In this document: positions 9,803-19,170 of the stretch, piece after piece
Numbering within the stretch: position 1 is the first letter of the stretch
Layout of the letters: each line of letters starts with the position of its first letter
Assembly (NCBI GenBank): GCA_963753955.1
Contig: CAVWEM010000003.1
Span: 248,001 to 312,000 of the forward strand
Length of the DNA: 64,000 nucleotides
Direction of reading: 5' to 3'
Source: Methylumidiphilus sp963753955
GTDB lineage: Bacteria; Pseudomonadota; Gammaproteobacteria; Methylococcales; Methylococcaceae
Notes under the pieces: model-generated
Told to the model about the DNA's origin: nothing
What the model saw: the letters and a program-made list of their open reading frames with translations, nothing else
The model's database searches: none
Program-made: the position numbers and the translations under genes

Positions 9803-10726
9803 TTAGCCAATCACCCGCACAAACTCCCCCGCCGCCTCGCGGCTGGAGCCTACCACGAGGCGCTGGCGGCCATCATCCGAGCTTTCCACCGCCCCGGCGG
9901 CTTCGACCCTCTCGCCGGTCAACGCCTGGCCGACATAGGTATGGGTGAAGCAGTATATTTCGCCAATGTGAGGGTGGTCGATGATATAGCGGGCGGGTTG
10001 GTCGAAGGCGCGGCTGTCGTCCATCACCCGCCCACAGATCACCGCCGATCCGGTTTTGCGCCAGATGGCGGGTGGTTCCAGTTCGTCGTCTTCGACGATC
10101 AGCGCAAGGTCGAACTTGGTTCCGGCCATCATGCCCTTGTTGCCTTTGCGCCGCTCGTGGCGCAGGAACTCTTCGTAACTGAGTTCGCAGCCGCGCCGCT
10201 GGTAGGCTTCGTGCCAGGCTTCTTCGTCCAGGCCGTCCAATTGGCCTTCTTCGATCAACGTTCCCACCCGGCGCCTGGTCAGGAAGAAATTCTCCCGCCC
10301 ATAAATGACCAGATCCAAGTCTGAGCTTGGCGTCTGCCTGCGGATCAACAAAGAACCCGTGACACCGAGGGCTTCTGTCGGCACACCGCCGCTGATCAAC
10401 AGTCGCAGCAAGCGCAGCAGCTTCTGCTCAATGGCGTCTTGCGCCCCAAAAGCCAGGATTTCCCGCACCCGCGCCCTAGGCCGGTGGTGGCGCAGGACTT
10501 TGACGATAGGCACGGCATGAAGCTTGGCGTCCAGACGGCGGGAATGGTGCAGGTAATGCGGGTGGCGCTCGCGCAGCAGCGTGTTGGCGGCTTCGGTGGA
10601 CACCTTGCCGGTCACGCCATAGCGCAGGAAAGACAAGACCTTGCCGTCTTCGGGCAGGCCATCGACGACGGCGAAGACCAAGCCTTCGGCGGTCTCGATG
10701 AAGTCGCGGGGCAGGTAAGCATTCAT
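9803..10726 (-). CDS. Nucleotidyltransferase-fold protein
   Basis: A 307-residue protein of unknown role. Its centre holds a pol-beta type nucleotidyltransferase signature: 'LGVTGSLLIRRQTPSSDLDLVIYG' gives G-S-x(9)-S-D-x-D, with the two metal-binding Asp intact. The N-terminal third contains a basic helical segment ('LRHHRPRARVREIL'). The C-terminal part ends with a small beta domain ('YCFTHTYVGQALTGERVEAAGAVE'). No substrate can be named. It overlaps the flavin reductase gene by four bases (ATGA at 10723-10726), so the two are co-transcribed leftward. Confidence 0.72.
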   Translation of the reverse strand: MNAYLPRDFIETAEGLVFAVVDGLPEDGKVLSFLRYGVTGKVSTEAANTLLRERHPHYLHHSRRLDAKLHAVPIVKVLRHHRPRARVREILAFGAQDAIEQKLLRLLRLLISGGVPTEALGVTGSLLIRRQTPSSDLDLVIYGRENFFLTRRRVGTLIEEGQLDGLDEEAWHEAYQRRGCELSYEEFLRHERRKGNKGMMAGTKFDLALIVEDDELEPPAIWRKTGSAVICGRVMDDSRAFDQPARYIIDHPHIGEIYCFTHTYVGQALTGERVEAAGAVESSDDGRQRLVVGSSREAAGEFVRVIG

Positions 10727-10992
10727 GGCTGAAAACTGCCGGGCAGCAAGCGCTTGGCGGCTTCCGCGTCGGCCACCTCGCGGTAATTCATCGGCGAGGC
10801 ATGTTCTGCCAACATGCCACCGTTGACGACCTGGCCCAGCACTAGGACATGATCCCCCGAGGGGATTTCCCCGGCCAGCTCACACTCGAACCAGGCGGCA
10901 GTGAAAGCGTTTTTGCGCCCGTCGGCACTGACGCCAACGACATAGATGCCATGGGTCAGGCTGGCGAACAAGGGGGCAAGTCTTCCGCTCAT
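10723..10992 (-). pseudogene. Flavin reductase-like protein with a large internal deletion
   Basis: Only 89 residues, although the flavin reductase-like (FMN-binding split barrel) family is normally about 150-180 residues. Both ends are recognisable. 'RLAPLFASLTHGIYVVGVSADGRKNAFTAAW' is the usual N-terminus, and 'WFECELAGEIPSGDHVLVLGQVVNGG' is the usual C-terminal half. The middle of about 70-80 residues, which carries much of the flavin site, is absent, and the reading frame continues straight across the junction at 'TAAWFECE'. This is best explained by an in-frame deletion, possibly between short repeats. The product is unlikely to be an active reductase. Confidence 0.75.
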
Positions 10993-11087
10993 GGGGGCTA
11001 CCTGAAGTGTTTGAAGAAGAATGAAACCGGATCAAGGCCGGAGTCCAGCGATTATAATGGTCTTTTCCCAAACTTGACTCTTGCCCG

Positions 11088-11570
11088 ATGGACACGCTTA
11101 CCCATTTCAACGCAGCCGGCGAAGCCCACATGGTCGATGTCGGCGGCAAGCAGCCCACCGAGCGCCGGGCCGTGGCCGCAGGCCATATCGAGATGCGCCC
11201 GGAAACCTTGGGCCTGATTATGGAGGGCAGGCATAAGAAAGGCGACGTGCTGGGCATCGCCCGCATCGCCGGCATCATGGCCAGCAAGCGCACGGCGGAT
11301 TTGATCCCGCTGTGCCACCCTCTCCCCATCAGCCATGTCGAAGTGCTACTGGAACCGCAACCGGAGCAAAACCGTGTGCATTGCGAGGCGACGGTGAAGA
11401 CCGTAGGCGTCACCGGCGTGGAGATGGAAGCCCTCACCGCCGTCCAAGTCGCCTTGCTCACTATTTATGACATGTGCAAGGCGGTGGATCGGGGCATGTG
11501 CATACAGTCGGTGCGGCTGCTGGAAAAGGCCGGGGGGAAATCGGGGCATTGGCAGAGGCCGGACGCATGA
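11088..11570 (+). CDS. moaC: Cyclic pyranopterin monophosphate synthase MoaC
   Basis: Second enzyme of molybdenum cofactor synthesis, converting the MoaA product to cyclic pyranopterin monophosphate. The family motifs are complete: 'MVDVGGKQPTERRAVAAG', 'GIMASKRTADLIPLCHPL' and 'GVTGVEMEALTAV' followed by 'YDMCKAVD' near the C-terminus. The catalytic Lys and Asp regions are intact and 160 aa is the standard length. It is transcribed divergently from the truncated flavin reductase. Its TGA overlaps the start of yheU (ATGA at 11567-11570), so the two genes form a short operon. Confidence 0.97.
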   Translation: MDTLTHFNAAGEAHMVDVGGKQPTERRAVAAGHIEMRPETLGLIMEGRHKKGDVLGIARIAGIMASKRTADLIPLCHPLPISHVEVLLEPQPEQNRVHCEATVKTVGVTGVEMEALTAVQVALLTIYDMCKAVDRGMCIQSVRLLEKAGGKSGHWQRPDA

Positions 11571-11788
11571 TAATCCCGCACCGAGAACTCAGCCCGGAAG
11601 CCTTGCAGGGTATCATCGAAGATTTCGTCACCCGCGATGGGACTGATTATGGGGAAACCGAAACCCCGCTGGCGACGAAGGTGGCCCAGGTCAGGACGCA
11701 ATTGGACAAGGGTTTGTATGCCATCGTTTATGACCTTGAGCTTGAGTCGATTATGATCGTGCCTAAGGAACAGTTGTCGGCTGATTGA
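11567..11788 (+). CDS. yheU: YheU family protein (UPF0270)
   Basis: A 73-residue protein starting at ATG 11567, inside the stop of moaC. 'MIIPHRELSPEALQGIIEDF' and 'REGTDYGE'-like 'RDGTDYGETETPLATKVAQV' match the YheU/UPF0270 family of small conserved gammaproteobacterial proteins of unknown function. Four-base overlap with moaC indicates translational coupling. A longer in-frame start at 11474 would lie fully inside moaC and is not favoured. Confidence 0.9.
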   Translation: MIIPHRELSPEALQGIIEDFVTRDGTDYGETETPLATKVAQVRTQLDKGLYAIVYDLELESIMIVPKEQLSAD

Positions 11789-11862
11789 CTGGAAAACGGA
11801 TCATGTTCCCATGTCCTGCCGCCGCCACGCCTGCGAGCCTGGCAGCGAGAAGCCGGAGATTG

Positions 11863-12219
11863 TCAATTGGCGGCGGACTTCATCACCGCCTTGACTATCC
11901 AGCAAGCGGTTTCCTCCAGGGTTTCCCTAGGCAAACAGACCACCCGGCATAAGTCCCTCTCGCCGGGTTCTTCCACCCAGGCCTCCCTGGTTTTCGCGGA
12001 ATTGCGCCTGACCCAAACCACCTGCCTGAGATGTTCCCAACCCCAGTGCTCCAACACCGTGGCTGGGCCTAGCCCATCCCAGTCGGCCTCATAATTCCCT
12101 AGGTAATACTCCAAGTCATTGATGACGCTGTCTTCGTCATTCTCCTCTCCGTCATTATCTCCCAGCAACGGCCAGCGGAATTTTTCGCCCAGGAAAAACA
12201 GGACTGTGTCAGGGTTCAT
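11863..12219 (-). CDS. Conserved hypothetical protein, acidic
   Basis: A 118-residue soluble acidic protein. The start at ATG 12219 ('MNPDTVLFFLGEKFRWPLLGDND') is chosen because upstream in-frame codons to 12369 look like non-coding sequence. Trp-rich middle 'LEYYLGNYEADWDGLGPATVLEHWGWEH' and a C-terminal helix 'EETACWIVKAVMKSAAN'. I do not recognise the family. It is isolated between yheU and yceH with no operon partner. Confidence 0.6.
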   Translation of the reverse strand: MNPDTVLFFLGEKFRWPLLGDNDGEENDEDSVINDLEYYLGNYEADWDGLGPATVLEHWGWEHLRQVVWVRRNSAKTREAWVEEPGERDLCRVVCLPRETLEETACWIVKAVMKSAAN

Positions 12220-12475
12220 CGTCGTCTCCAATTTAATGAGGATATTCAAACCAGCGCGTCGCGGAATAATTGGGCCATATGCAGACTGGATCGGCCACCG
12301 CCTTCGCGGGTTCGCTGGCGGCAGGAAAAGCCATGTCGGCAAGCCGACATTCTTGCGCAGAAATGGCAAGGCGGCAATGCGTGGCGACTTAGGGCCGTGG
12401 GGGGAACGAACCGCACATCGTGTCCCCTGGCCGATGTGGTTCGCAGCGCTTGCCTCATCCGCCCTTGAAAATCCC

Positions 12476-13135
12476 TTATCCAGTTTCCGTCAAGCGTTCA
12501 AGTTTCTGCCGCAGTTCGTCAAGCTCTAGGCGCAGTTCCAACACTTGATTTTCCAAGGCTTCGATTCTTTCCCTGTCCGAATCTCTTGTTTTGTCGGCCC
12601 GCATTTCCGGGTTATTCGTCGCCTGATATTCGCCGCTGAACAGATGGACATAACGGGATTCGCGTTTGCCCGGTTCGCGGGGGAGTTTCGCCACCAAGGG
12701 CTGTTCCCGCGCCATCAATTGATCCAATTCAGCTTCCACCTCGGTGACATCGGCGAATTTGCACAAGCGTTCGGCGCGGGTGCGCAATTCCCCCGGCGTC
12801 TGCGGGCCACGCAGCAATAGTTCGCAGAGGATTCCCACCGCTTGCGCTGACAGCTTGAGTTCGCCGAATTCGGTGTTGCAGAAGCGATGCTGGTATTTGG
12901 TGACTCGGCTGCCATAGCCTGAAGCCCGGCTGACCAGGAATTTCTTAATCAAGCCATCGACGGTTTCCTGCACGGTGGCTTCCTTCAAATCCAGTATCGG
13001 ATCACGGTTGCTTTTCTGGTTGCAGGCGTTGACCAAGGCATTCAGCGACAAGGGGTATTGGTCGGGGGTGGTGATTTCCTTTTCGATCAAACAAGCAATG
13101 ACGCGGGTTTCGTTAACGGTGAGATTCATATTCAT
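12476..13135 (-). CDS. yceH: YceH family protein (DUF480/UPF0502)
   Basis: A 219-residue cytoplasmic protein with tandem winged-helix domains, of unknown physiological role. The N-terminus 'LTVNETRVIACLIEKEITTPDQYPLSLNALVNACNQKSNRDP' is diagnostic of DUF480, followed by 'LLRGPQTPGELRTRAERL' of the second winged helix. The last 40 residues form a coiled coil ('RIEALENQVLELRLELDELRQKLERL'). Starts at ATG 13135 or two codons later. Downstream and upstream lie palindromic repeats. Confidence 0.93.
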   Translation of the reverse strand: MNMNLTVNETRVIACLIEKEITTPDQYPLSLNALVNACNQKSNRDPILDLKEATVQETVDGLIKKFLVSRASGYGSRVTKYQHRFCNTEFGELKLSAQAVGILCELLLRGPQTPGELRTRAERLCKFADVTEVEAELDQLMAREQPLVAKLPREPGKRESRYVHLFSGEYQATNNPEMRADKTRDSDRERIEALENQVLELRLELDELRQKLERLTETG

Positions 13136-13602
13136 AATTTACTCTCGTTCTCACGCTCCAGCGTGGGAGTCAATAATGGCAAGAATGTAGCCCGCATGAA
13201 GCATAGCGGAATGCGGGGATTCGTGGCTCCGGCCATCCCGGATTCCGTTGCATTCCATCCGGGCTACGCTGGCTATTGTGCCTTATCGCGTTCGGCCTCT
13301 CATCAATTTAAGCAACCGAGTCGCCGCCGCCCTCTGCCCAAGCCGCGTAGCGGCGATTGACGTTAGCCGGGGGTGTCAACCCCCGGAACGTGGCGGAGCA
13401 AGGATTCCGTCGCTTAGCGACGGTTGAAATGCCCGGTAATGGATCGGCCATGGCTTTTTTCAGCCGTCGCTACGCGACGGATCGTCGCCATCCATCGCAT
13501 TCCGGGGGTTGAAACCCCGGCTAAATTTAGTGGCCGCTCCGCGGCCTAAGCACACAAAAGTGATTTCCGCTCGTTCCCAGGCTCGGCTTCAAAGCCATTA
13601 AC

Positions 13603-14755
13603 CTAAGTACAGGACAAAAATTTAACTGATTGATTGTCATGGGTTAAGCCAATAGCTTTTTCCAGGCCCGATGACTGCCTCCCCGAACGACCCGATCCAC
13701 GAACTCAAGGCCGTCCTGGCCGAACACCTGCCTTGGCACGGCGCGAGGATAAGCTTCCTTGCCCAATTCCTGCTGGCGCTGCTCAAGGTGCGCAGCGTCA
13801 GCCTGGCCAAGCTGGCCACCGGCTTCGGCGGCAAGGCCAAGGTGGACTCGCACTACAAGCGCCTGCAACGCTTTTTCCGCTCGTTCGGGATCGGCTACGA
13901 CGACCTGGCCCGCCTGCTGGTGCGCATCGGCCCGGTCGGCGACGGCCCCTGGCGGCTGACGATGGACCGCACGAACGGGCAGTTCGGCAAGACCGACATC
14001 AACTTCCTCGTACTCGGCATCGCCTGCCACGGCATCGCCCTGCCGGTGTTCTGGAGCGTCCTGGACAAGGCGGGCAACTCCGACACCGCCGAGCGCGTCG
14101 CCTTGATGGGGCGTTTCCTCAAAGTCTTTGGTGTCGCCACGATTGAGGCGCTGCTGGCCGACCGCGAGTTCGTCGGCGAGGACTGGTTCCGCTGGCTGCA
14201 AAGCCAAGGCATCCCGTTCCACCAGCGCCTCAAGCGCAACACGCTCGTCCCCAATGGCCGGAACCGGATGATGCGCCTGGACGTGTTGTTCGGCTCGCTC
14301 AAGCCCGGCGACTGCCGGCACCTGCCGGGGCGCAGGCCGGTCTGGGGCGGTTTCGTTCATATCACCGCGCCGCGCCTGGACGACGGCGACTTCCTGTTCA
14401 TCGCCTCATCCTCCGCGCCACAGGCCGAAGCCATCGGCGCCTACGCCGACCGCTGGCAGGTCGAGACCCTGTTCGGCTGCCTGAAGAGCCGGGGCTTCAA
14501 CTTCGAGGATACCCACCTGACCGGCCCCGAGCGCCTTGCCGAGCTGATGGGCCTGCTCGCTCTGGCCTTCGCCTGGACTTACCGCACCGGCCAGTTGCTC
14601 CATGGGCAAAACCCCATCCTTTTTAAAAGACCCTACAGCGTCCCCTCAAGTCCTTGTTCCGCCACGGACTCGACTTCCTCCGCAACATCGTGCTGAACCT
14701 CAGCGAGAAATTCCAGGAATTCCTATGGGCTTTGGAGGTTTTGTCCTGTACTTAG
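13603..14755 (+). mobile_element. IS4-family-like insertion sequence, copy A
   Basis: A 1153-bp element bounded by inverted ends CTAAGTACAGGACAAAA and TTTTGTCCTGTACTTAG. It is flanked by a perfect 9-bp target duplication GCCATTAAC (13594-13602 and 14756-14764), so the element is intact and arrived by transposition. It landed inside the long direct repeat. A second copy of exactly the same length is at 57172-58324. Confidence 0.95.
13671..14696 (+). CDS. IS4-family transposase (copy A)
   Basis: DDE transposase of 341 aa. The catalytic triad is visible as D99 ('RLTMDRTNGQFG'), D164 ('LLADREFVG') and E265 in 'YADRWQVETLFGCLK', which is the Y-(2)-R-(3)-E-(6)-K signature of IS4 elements (Y258, R261, E265, K272). 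The last 25 residues look out of frame. A reading in another frame continues with 'RPLKSLFRHGLDFLRNIVLNL' and stops exactly in the right terminal repeat, as if one A had been lost from the run near 14625. Copy B has the same change, so the shortened form was probably mobile. Confidence 0.93.
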   Translation: MTASPNDPIHELKAVLAEHLPWHGARISFLAQFLLALLKVRSVSLAKLATGFGGKAKVDSHYKRLQRFFRSFGIGYDDLARLLVRIGPVGDGPWRLTMDRTNGQFGKTDINFLVLGIACHGIALPVFWSVLDKAGNSDTAERVALMGRFLKVFGVATIEALLADREFVGEDWFRWLQSQGIPFHQRLKRNTLVPNGRNRMMRLDVLFGSLKPGDCRHLPGRRPVWGGFVHITAPRLDDGDFLFIASSSAPQAEAIGAYADRWQVETLFGCLKSRGFNFEDTHLTGPERLAELMGLLALAFAWTYRTGQLLHGQNPILFKRPYSVPSSPCSATDSTSSATSC

Positions 14756-15034
14756 GCCATTAACTTAAGTCTCCCCCGTGGGAGCCGCACCTCGCGGCAA
14801 TTTGCCTTTGCCAACCGTAAGGGCTGGATATTTCCGCAAGTTTAGTCGCCGCGAGGCGCGGTTCCCACGAATCTTGACCCCCTCATTTCCTTTAAGTTAA
14901 TGGCTTTGAAGCTCCAGCTTCACGATGCCTGCCGGGATTCGGTTTCGGGAAGCTGAACCCTTCGACAAGCTCAGGACAGGTTTCCAAGACCGGGTTCCCA
15001 AGGTGGACGTTGGGAACCCGCGCAAAATCATGGA

Positions 15035-15355
15035 TTAACCCGAAGCGATATGGCGGATGAGTTCAAGCTTTTCCTCGTCAAGACCGGCAACGTCTTCTTC
15101 CGTAATCCACTTTTCGTTGAGCAGCCTGCCGAATACGCCTATGAGTTGCGAATAGCGGTAGTCATATTTCCTATCAATCAGTTTTTCCTGTTCGTTGAGG
15201 TAGTCACGGATTGCCCAGATGTCCTCCCGGCTTTCCGATTTTGCCGCCAAATCCTTGAGCGTCCGAATGAGCGCCGTGTATTCTCTTTCCAAGGCGGCAT
15301 CATAGACCCGCCTAGCGATTTTTTTTTCAGAGGCTGACCAGTTTATGTCTCTCAT
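15035..15355 (-). CDS. Fluorescence recovery protein (FRP)-like protein
   Basis: A 106-residue helical protein. The segments 'WSASEKKIARRVYDAALEREYTAL', 'DIWAIRDYLNEQEKLIDRKYDYRYSQLIGVFGRLL' and the closing 'LDEEKLELIRHIA' match my memory of cyanobacterial fluorescence recovery protein, which detaches the active orange carotenoid protein from the phycobilisome (compare FRP's '..LHDFLS..R..IDGKYDYRYS.LI.VFA.L'). A methanotroph has no phycobilisomes, so the role here is unknown. The resemblance includes the Trp, Asp and Tyr positions of the second helix pair. The gene stands alone between two copies of a long direct repeat. Confidence 0.75.
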   Translation of the reverse strand: MRDINWSASEKKIARRVYDAALEREYTALIRTLKDLAAKSESREDIWAIRDYLNEQEKLIDRKYDYRYSQLIGVFGRLLNEKWITEEDVAGLDEEKLELIRHIASG

Positions 15356-15464
15356 TTTGGTATCCTGTGTTCTACTTGCCCACCGTTAGGCTACTTTGTC
15401 ATTTTTCTTTGGACTACAGCCGGGTAGACAATCCCATAAGCGCCAACTTATGCGCATAATCCAT

Positions 15465-15950
15465 TGAATTTAAGCAACCGATTCTCCGCAGCCTCCGGAC
15501 CAAGCCACGTAGCGGCGATTGACGTTAGCCAGGGGTTTTAACCCCGGGAACGTGGCGGAGCAAAGATTCCGTCGCGGAGCGACGGTTGAAATGCCTGGCA
15601 ATGTGTCGGCCATGGCTTTTTTCAACCGTCGCTACGCGACGGATAGTCTCTATCCACCGCATTCCGGGGGTTGAAACCCCCGGCTAAATTCAGTGGCCGC
15701 TCTGCGGCCCAAGCACACAAAAGTGATTTCCGCTCGTTCCCAGGCTCCGCTTCAAAGCCATTAAATTAAGCCTCGCCCGTGGGAGCCGCGCCTCGCGGCG
15801 ATTCGCCTTTGCCAACCGTAAGGGCTGGATATTTCCGCAAGTTTAGTCTCCGCGAGGCGTGGCTCCCACGAATCTTGACCCCCTCATTTCCTTAAGTTAA
15901 TGGCTTTGAAGCTCCGCTGGGAATATGGATTGGGAAGCTCCAGCTTCACG
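15465..15950. repeat. Long palindrome-rich direct repeat, copy B
   Basis: Second copy of the composite repeat at 13303-14930, without an insertion. It begins with 'aatttaagcaaccga', runs through the Pro-Val-like palindromes around 15540-15670, the block around 15780-15870, and ends near 'agctccagcttcacgag'. Comparison with copy A gives the empty site for the IS4-like element. 15356-15464 and 15951-16041 contain nothing else recognisable. Confidence 0.85.
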
Positions 15951-16041
15951 AGGCATCGGGGCAGGCAGGACAGGAAGCTGAGTTTCCAAGGCCTGGTTCC
16001 CATCGTGGGCGTTGGGAATCAAAACCATCCAGTAGCCAACG

Positions 16042-19000
16042 CTAATTGTCATTACCGACCACCCACTTCGAGCCGGTGCGCTTCATTTCCTCCCAGGCTT
16101 CGATATGGCGCTTCAGTTCCGGGTGCTGCCGACCCCGCTCGATCAAGGCCCGTCTGGCTTCGGGATCGAAGGGAATCGGATTCGGGCCTAGGCATTCGTT
16201 CCATAGTTTTGTCAGCAGGGTTTCGGGTTGGGAGTTCGATGGGGCGGTTTTTATTTCGACTACATAAATGAAATCATCAAGTCTTTCGATTCTGACTTCA
16301 TAGTCTTCTATTTCCTCAACCAACCTAGGTAGCTGAAGGGTTAATATGGAATCTTCCATATGAAGTACGCGATACTCCCTTCGTGAAACCTTTGGAGTGA
16401 TGTTACGCCAACTGTATTCTTTATATGAAAACCTGTCATGGCCTATTATATTTGCATCAAATAAACCAAGGTCACGTCGAGATGAAATCAAAAGCTGGGT
16501 GTTTATTATGTCGCCAAAAAAATGAAATCCTTTCATGATGTCAGGTAGTATTTCACTTAATTGCCTCAGATTCTCATGCTTTCGACCGCTTGAAAAGTCT
16601 CCATTCCAAAACAATGCCGCTTTGTTGTTATGCAGGCTAGGGTGGGAAAAAATCTGTTGCCAATCGCCTTTTGCGGAGTGTTCAAAACGGATTCCACCAA
16701 AAATAACACATGGTTCAGTAGTCATCACGGAATAAAGCCAACGATCAATAGGGACGAAAGACAAAGATGTGCAACACCAGCGATGTCGGCCATTTAGAAA
16801 GCCTCTCGCATTAGCTCTTTCGTTCATTGCAAGAGGATGTGACCTTGTTGTCCTTTCAAAAATACAGTTTTTTGAATTTGGCCCACAAATTAGAGCATAT
16901 CCGATTAAGGAATAGATTGTATCAATAGCAAGCGCAGCAGTAAATGGCAGCGTGTTATCTGTTAGGTAGTAGCGCTGTGTTACAATCGGCAAGTTGGCTT
17001 GGCTATCAAGTATAGCTATACAAGGCCTATTGAGCTGAATATCTTCCGGCCATTTAAATTCCGCAACAAATCTTTTAGGGTCAGCAATTAGCAATCCATT
17101 GCACATTAGACGGGGATAATCTGCGAATGTCCAATATACCGCATCAAATCCATCTGGATTAATTATTGACCACTCAGGTGTTGGTTCCCGTAGTGGAGCT
17201 ACATATTCTTGAATAACCTCCTTTGTTTTTGTTCCTTGAATTATGCGCTGTCTTACTATTGGCCAGTCCCAACAATGCCAATCTATTTTATGTTCAAGTC
17301 GGGTTTTGTCAAGATTTAATAAATTAGCTGATACAGTGCTAATTTCTACCTCAACCGTCGTCCCAATTCTCAACCACTGCTTACGTTCTATCACAATTCT
17401 TCGGCTATCCCCCTCAGCCTCCAAATAATATCCCTGCGACTTATCCGCCGTCACATGCCTCGTACAAAGCCGAAACCTCGGCCCCAACAAGAAAATGGCA
17501 AACGCACCAATCCCAAACCGCCCAGCCCGTAAAACTTTGGGCTTGCCGTCATCGTCCACAAACTCTTTCGTCCATTCCGGGCTTTGCCGAAACGATGCTC
17601 CGGCGCGGAGGAAGTAGTTTTGGATCGTGTCGGCGGTCATGCCGATGCCTTTGTCGGTGCAGCGCAGAAACCACGACCCGTCGTCCCGCTGGATAAAGTC
17701 GATTTGCACATCGGCTTCTTGGTCTGGCAAATCCAAATCCTTCACCTTTTTCCCGTGGCTTTCGCACCAAGCATGTAACTCCCGCACGGCGTCCACCGAG
17801 TTTTGCATCAGTTCGCGCACACCGACGCCGGGTTCCTTGCCGTATAAAGGCTCGACCAGCAGCGTGAGCAGATTGGGGTCGGTGGCGTAAGCCGGTGCGT
17901 TCGGGGACGTAGGGCAGACTGGCGCGGAAGGCGGGTTCGGTGAGGTTGGAGTGGACGCGGCGGGTCGCAAGGCTGAGTTCTTTCAAGCCGTCAATGCGGC
18001 CATAGGCTTCATCAAGGACTGCGGTGGCGTGATCCATTTCCTTTTGCAGTCCGTCCAGCAGTTCGCGCAGTTGCAGGTAAACCCCGTGGCTGATTTGGCC
18101 ACTGACTTCGATGGATTTGCCCCGCGGGTCGTGGGCTTCGTCGATGTTGAGCAGGGCGAGATGTTTTTGCCATTCCTGCACGGAGACGGGGCTTTGCGGG
18201 TTGCGGAGTTTGAGCAGGATGGCGGGGGTGCGGCGGCGGTCGATTTGCAGATAGTCGGCGACGCGCAGCAGGGCCATCGGGTACAGCACGGCGCAACCGC
18301 GATGCCGGGGGCCTCGCTTGCCGTAACGCGATTCGAGATAGGCTTGGCAGGTGCGCAGATTCATACCATGCGAGCGGGCGGTGAGTCCGATCAAGTCGGC
18401 GAGATTTTCCAGCGGATGGTTCCGTTCGGCCAGGGCGGGGAATTGGTGGATGCTGTGGCCGGTTTCCAGGCCGGGGAAGCCGTAATGGGCGATTTCATGC
18501 GCCAACCGGGCATGGTGGCGGCGGATGAATTCGCCAATGACGAGGCGGTGGTTTTCTTGCCAAAGTCCTGTGCTTGGCGGCAGGGTTTCAAACTTCCAGC
18601 CTTGCCGCACCTCGTCCATGCCGATGATTTCCCCCAGTTTGCCATCGCTGAAACGGCGGGCTTCCCGTTGATAATCCAGCCATAAGTCGCGCCAAGGCCG
18701 GTCGGCTTGATGGCCTTGTTGTTCGTCTTTAAACCATGGCAGCGGTTGGAAGCGGCTATTTTCGCTGACTAATTCGAGGAAGCCATCGGGATGCAGGTGC
18801 ATGGCGATGTCGTGCAGCAGGGTTCCGCCAATCAGGACGGCGGCGTCTTCGGGCCTTAACAGGCGTTGCGGGGGTTCATTGGATTTGCAGAGTTCCCAGA
18901 CTTTGGCGGGGATGAGATCCACCTCCGCCTGTAAGACCTGAGTGACATGCTCGGCGCTGTGGTCGGTATAGCTGGGAAAAAACGGCATTTGCTTGTCGTC

Positions 19001-19102
19001 GAGGATTTCGCCGACGCGATTGGCGTAATCTCGGATCGGGGCGAATAGCTCGGTGCCTTTGAGCAGATTTTCGAGTTTCTGGGGAAAGCGGATTTTGTCC
19101 AT
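16042..19102 (-). pseudogene. HD-domain plus Hsp90-type (GHKL) ATPase protein, one frameshift
   Basis: The N-terminal third is an HD phosphohydrolase-like domain: 'SYTDHSAEHVTQVL', 'LIGGTLLHDIAMHLH', 'HEIAHYGF' and 'LLRVADYLQID' supply the His/Asp ligands. It is followed in another frame by a GHKL ATPase: N box 'RELMQNSVDAVREL', G1 'CTDKGIGM', G2 'AGRFGIGAFAIF', then about 450 residues of unknown, more AT-rich sequence. The frames join if one G is removed from the GGGG run at 17903-17906, restoring 'ASLPYVPNAPAYATDPNLL' and a 1019-residue protein. The start ATG 19102 is preceded by AAGGA at good spacing. An HD nuclease or phosphatase coupled to an Hsp90-like ATPase could be a stress or defence factor; that is inference only. 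Confidence 0.8.
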
Positions 19103-19170
19103 AGAGCAGTCCTTGTAGGTTGGCAAGTTGATGGCATACTTCACCAACGTGGCATGGCAGATGCCTCAGG

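Larger units (their letters stand above)
13303..14930. repeat. Long palindrome-rich direct repeat, copy A (split by an IS4-like element)
   Basis: Excluding the insertion at 13603-14755, this stretch is highly similar to 15465-15950 in the same orientation. Both contain a series of small palindromes: 'CCGTCGCTTAGCGACGG'-type and 'CCGTCGCTACGCGACGG'-type hairpins, a 'CCGGGGGT...ACCCCCGG' pair, and the block 'gtgggagccgc' to 'gcgg..cccac'. No open frame is conserved. It reads like a composite repeat shared by many intergenic sites of this genome, not a gene. 13136-13302 adds a further short palindromic stretch. Confidence 0.85.

Noticed and set aside
13644..14360. 238-codon open frame antisense to the IS4-like transposase (also in copy B)
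   Set aside because: Conserved only because the transposase is; no start signal or protein resemblance.
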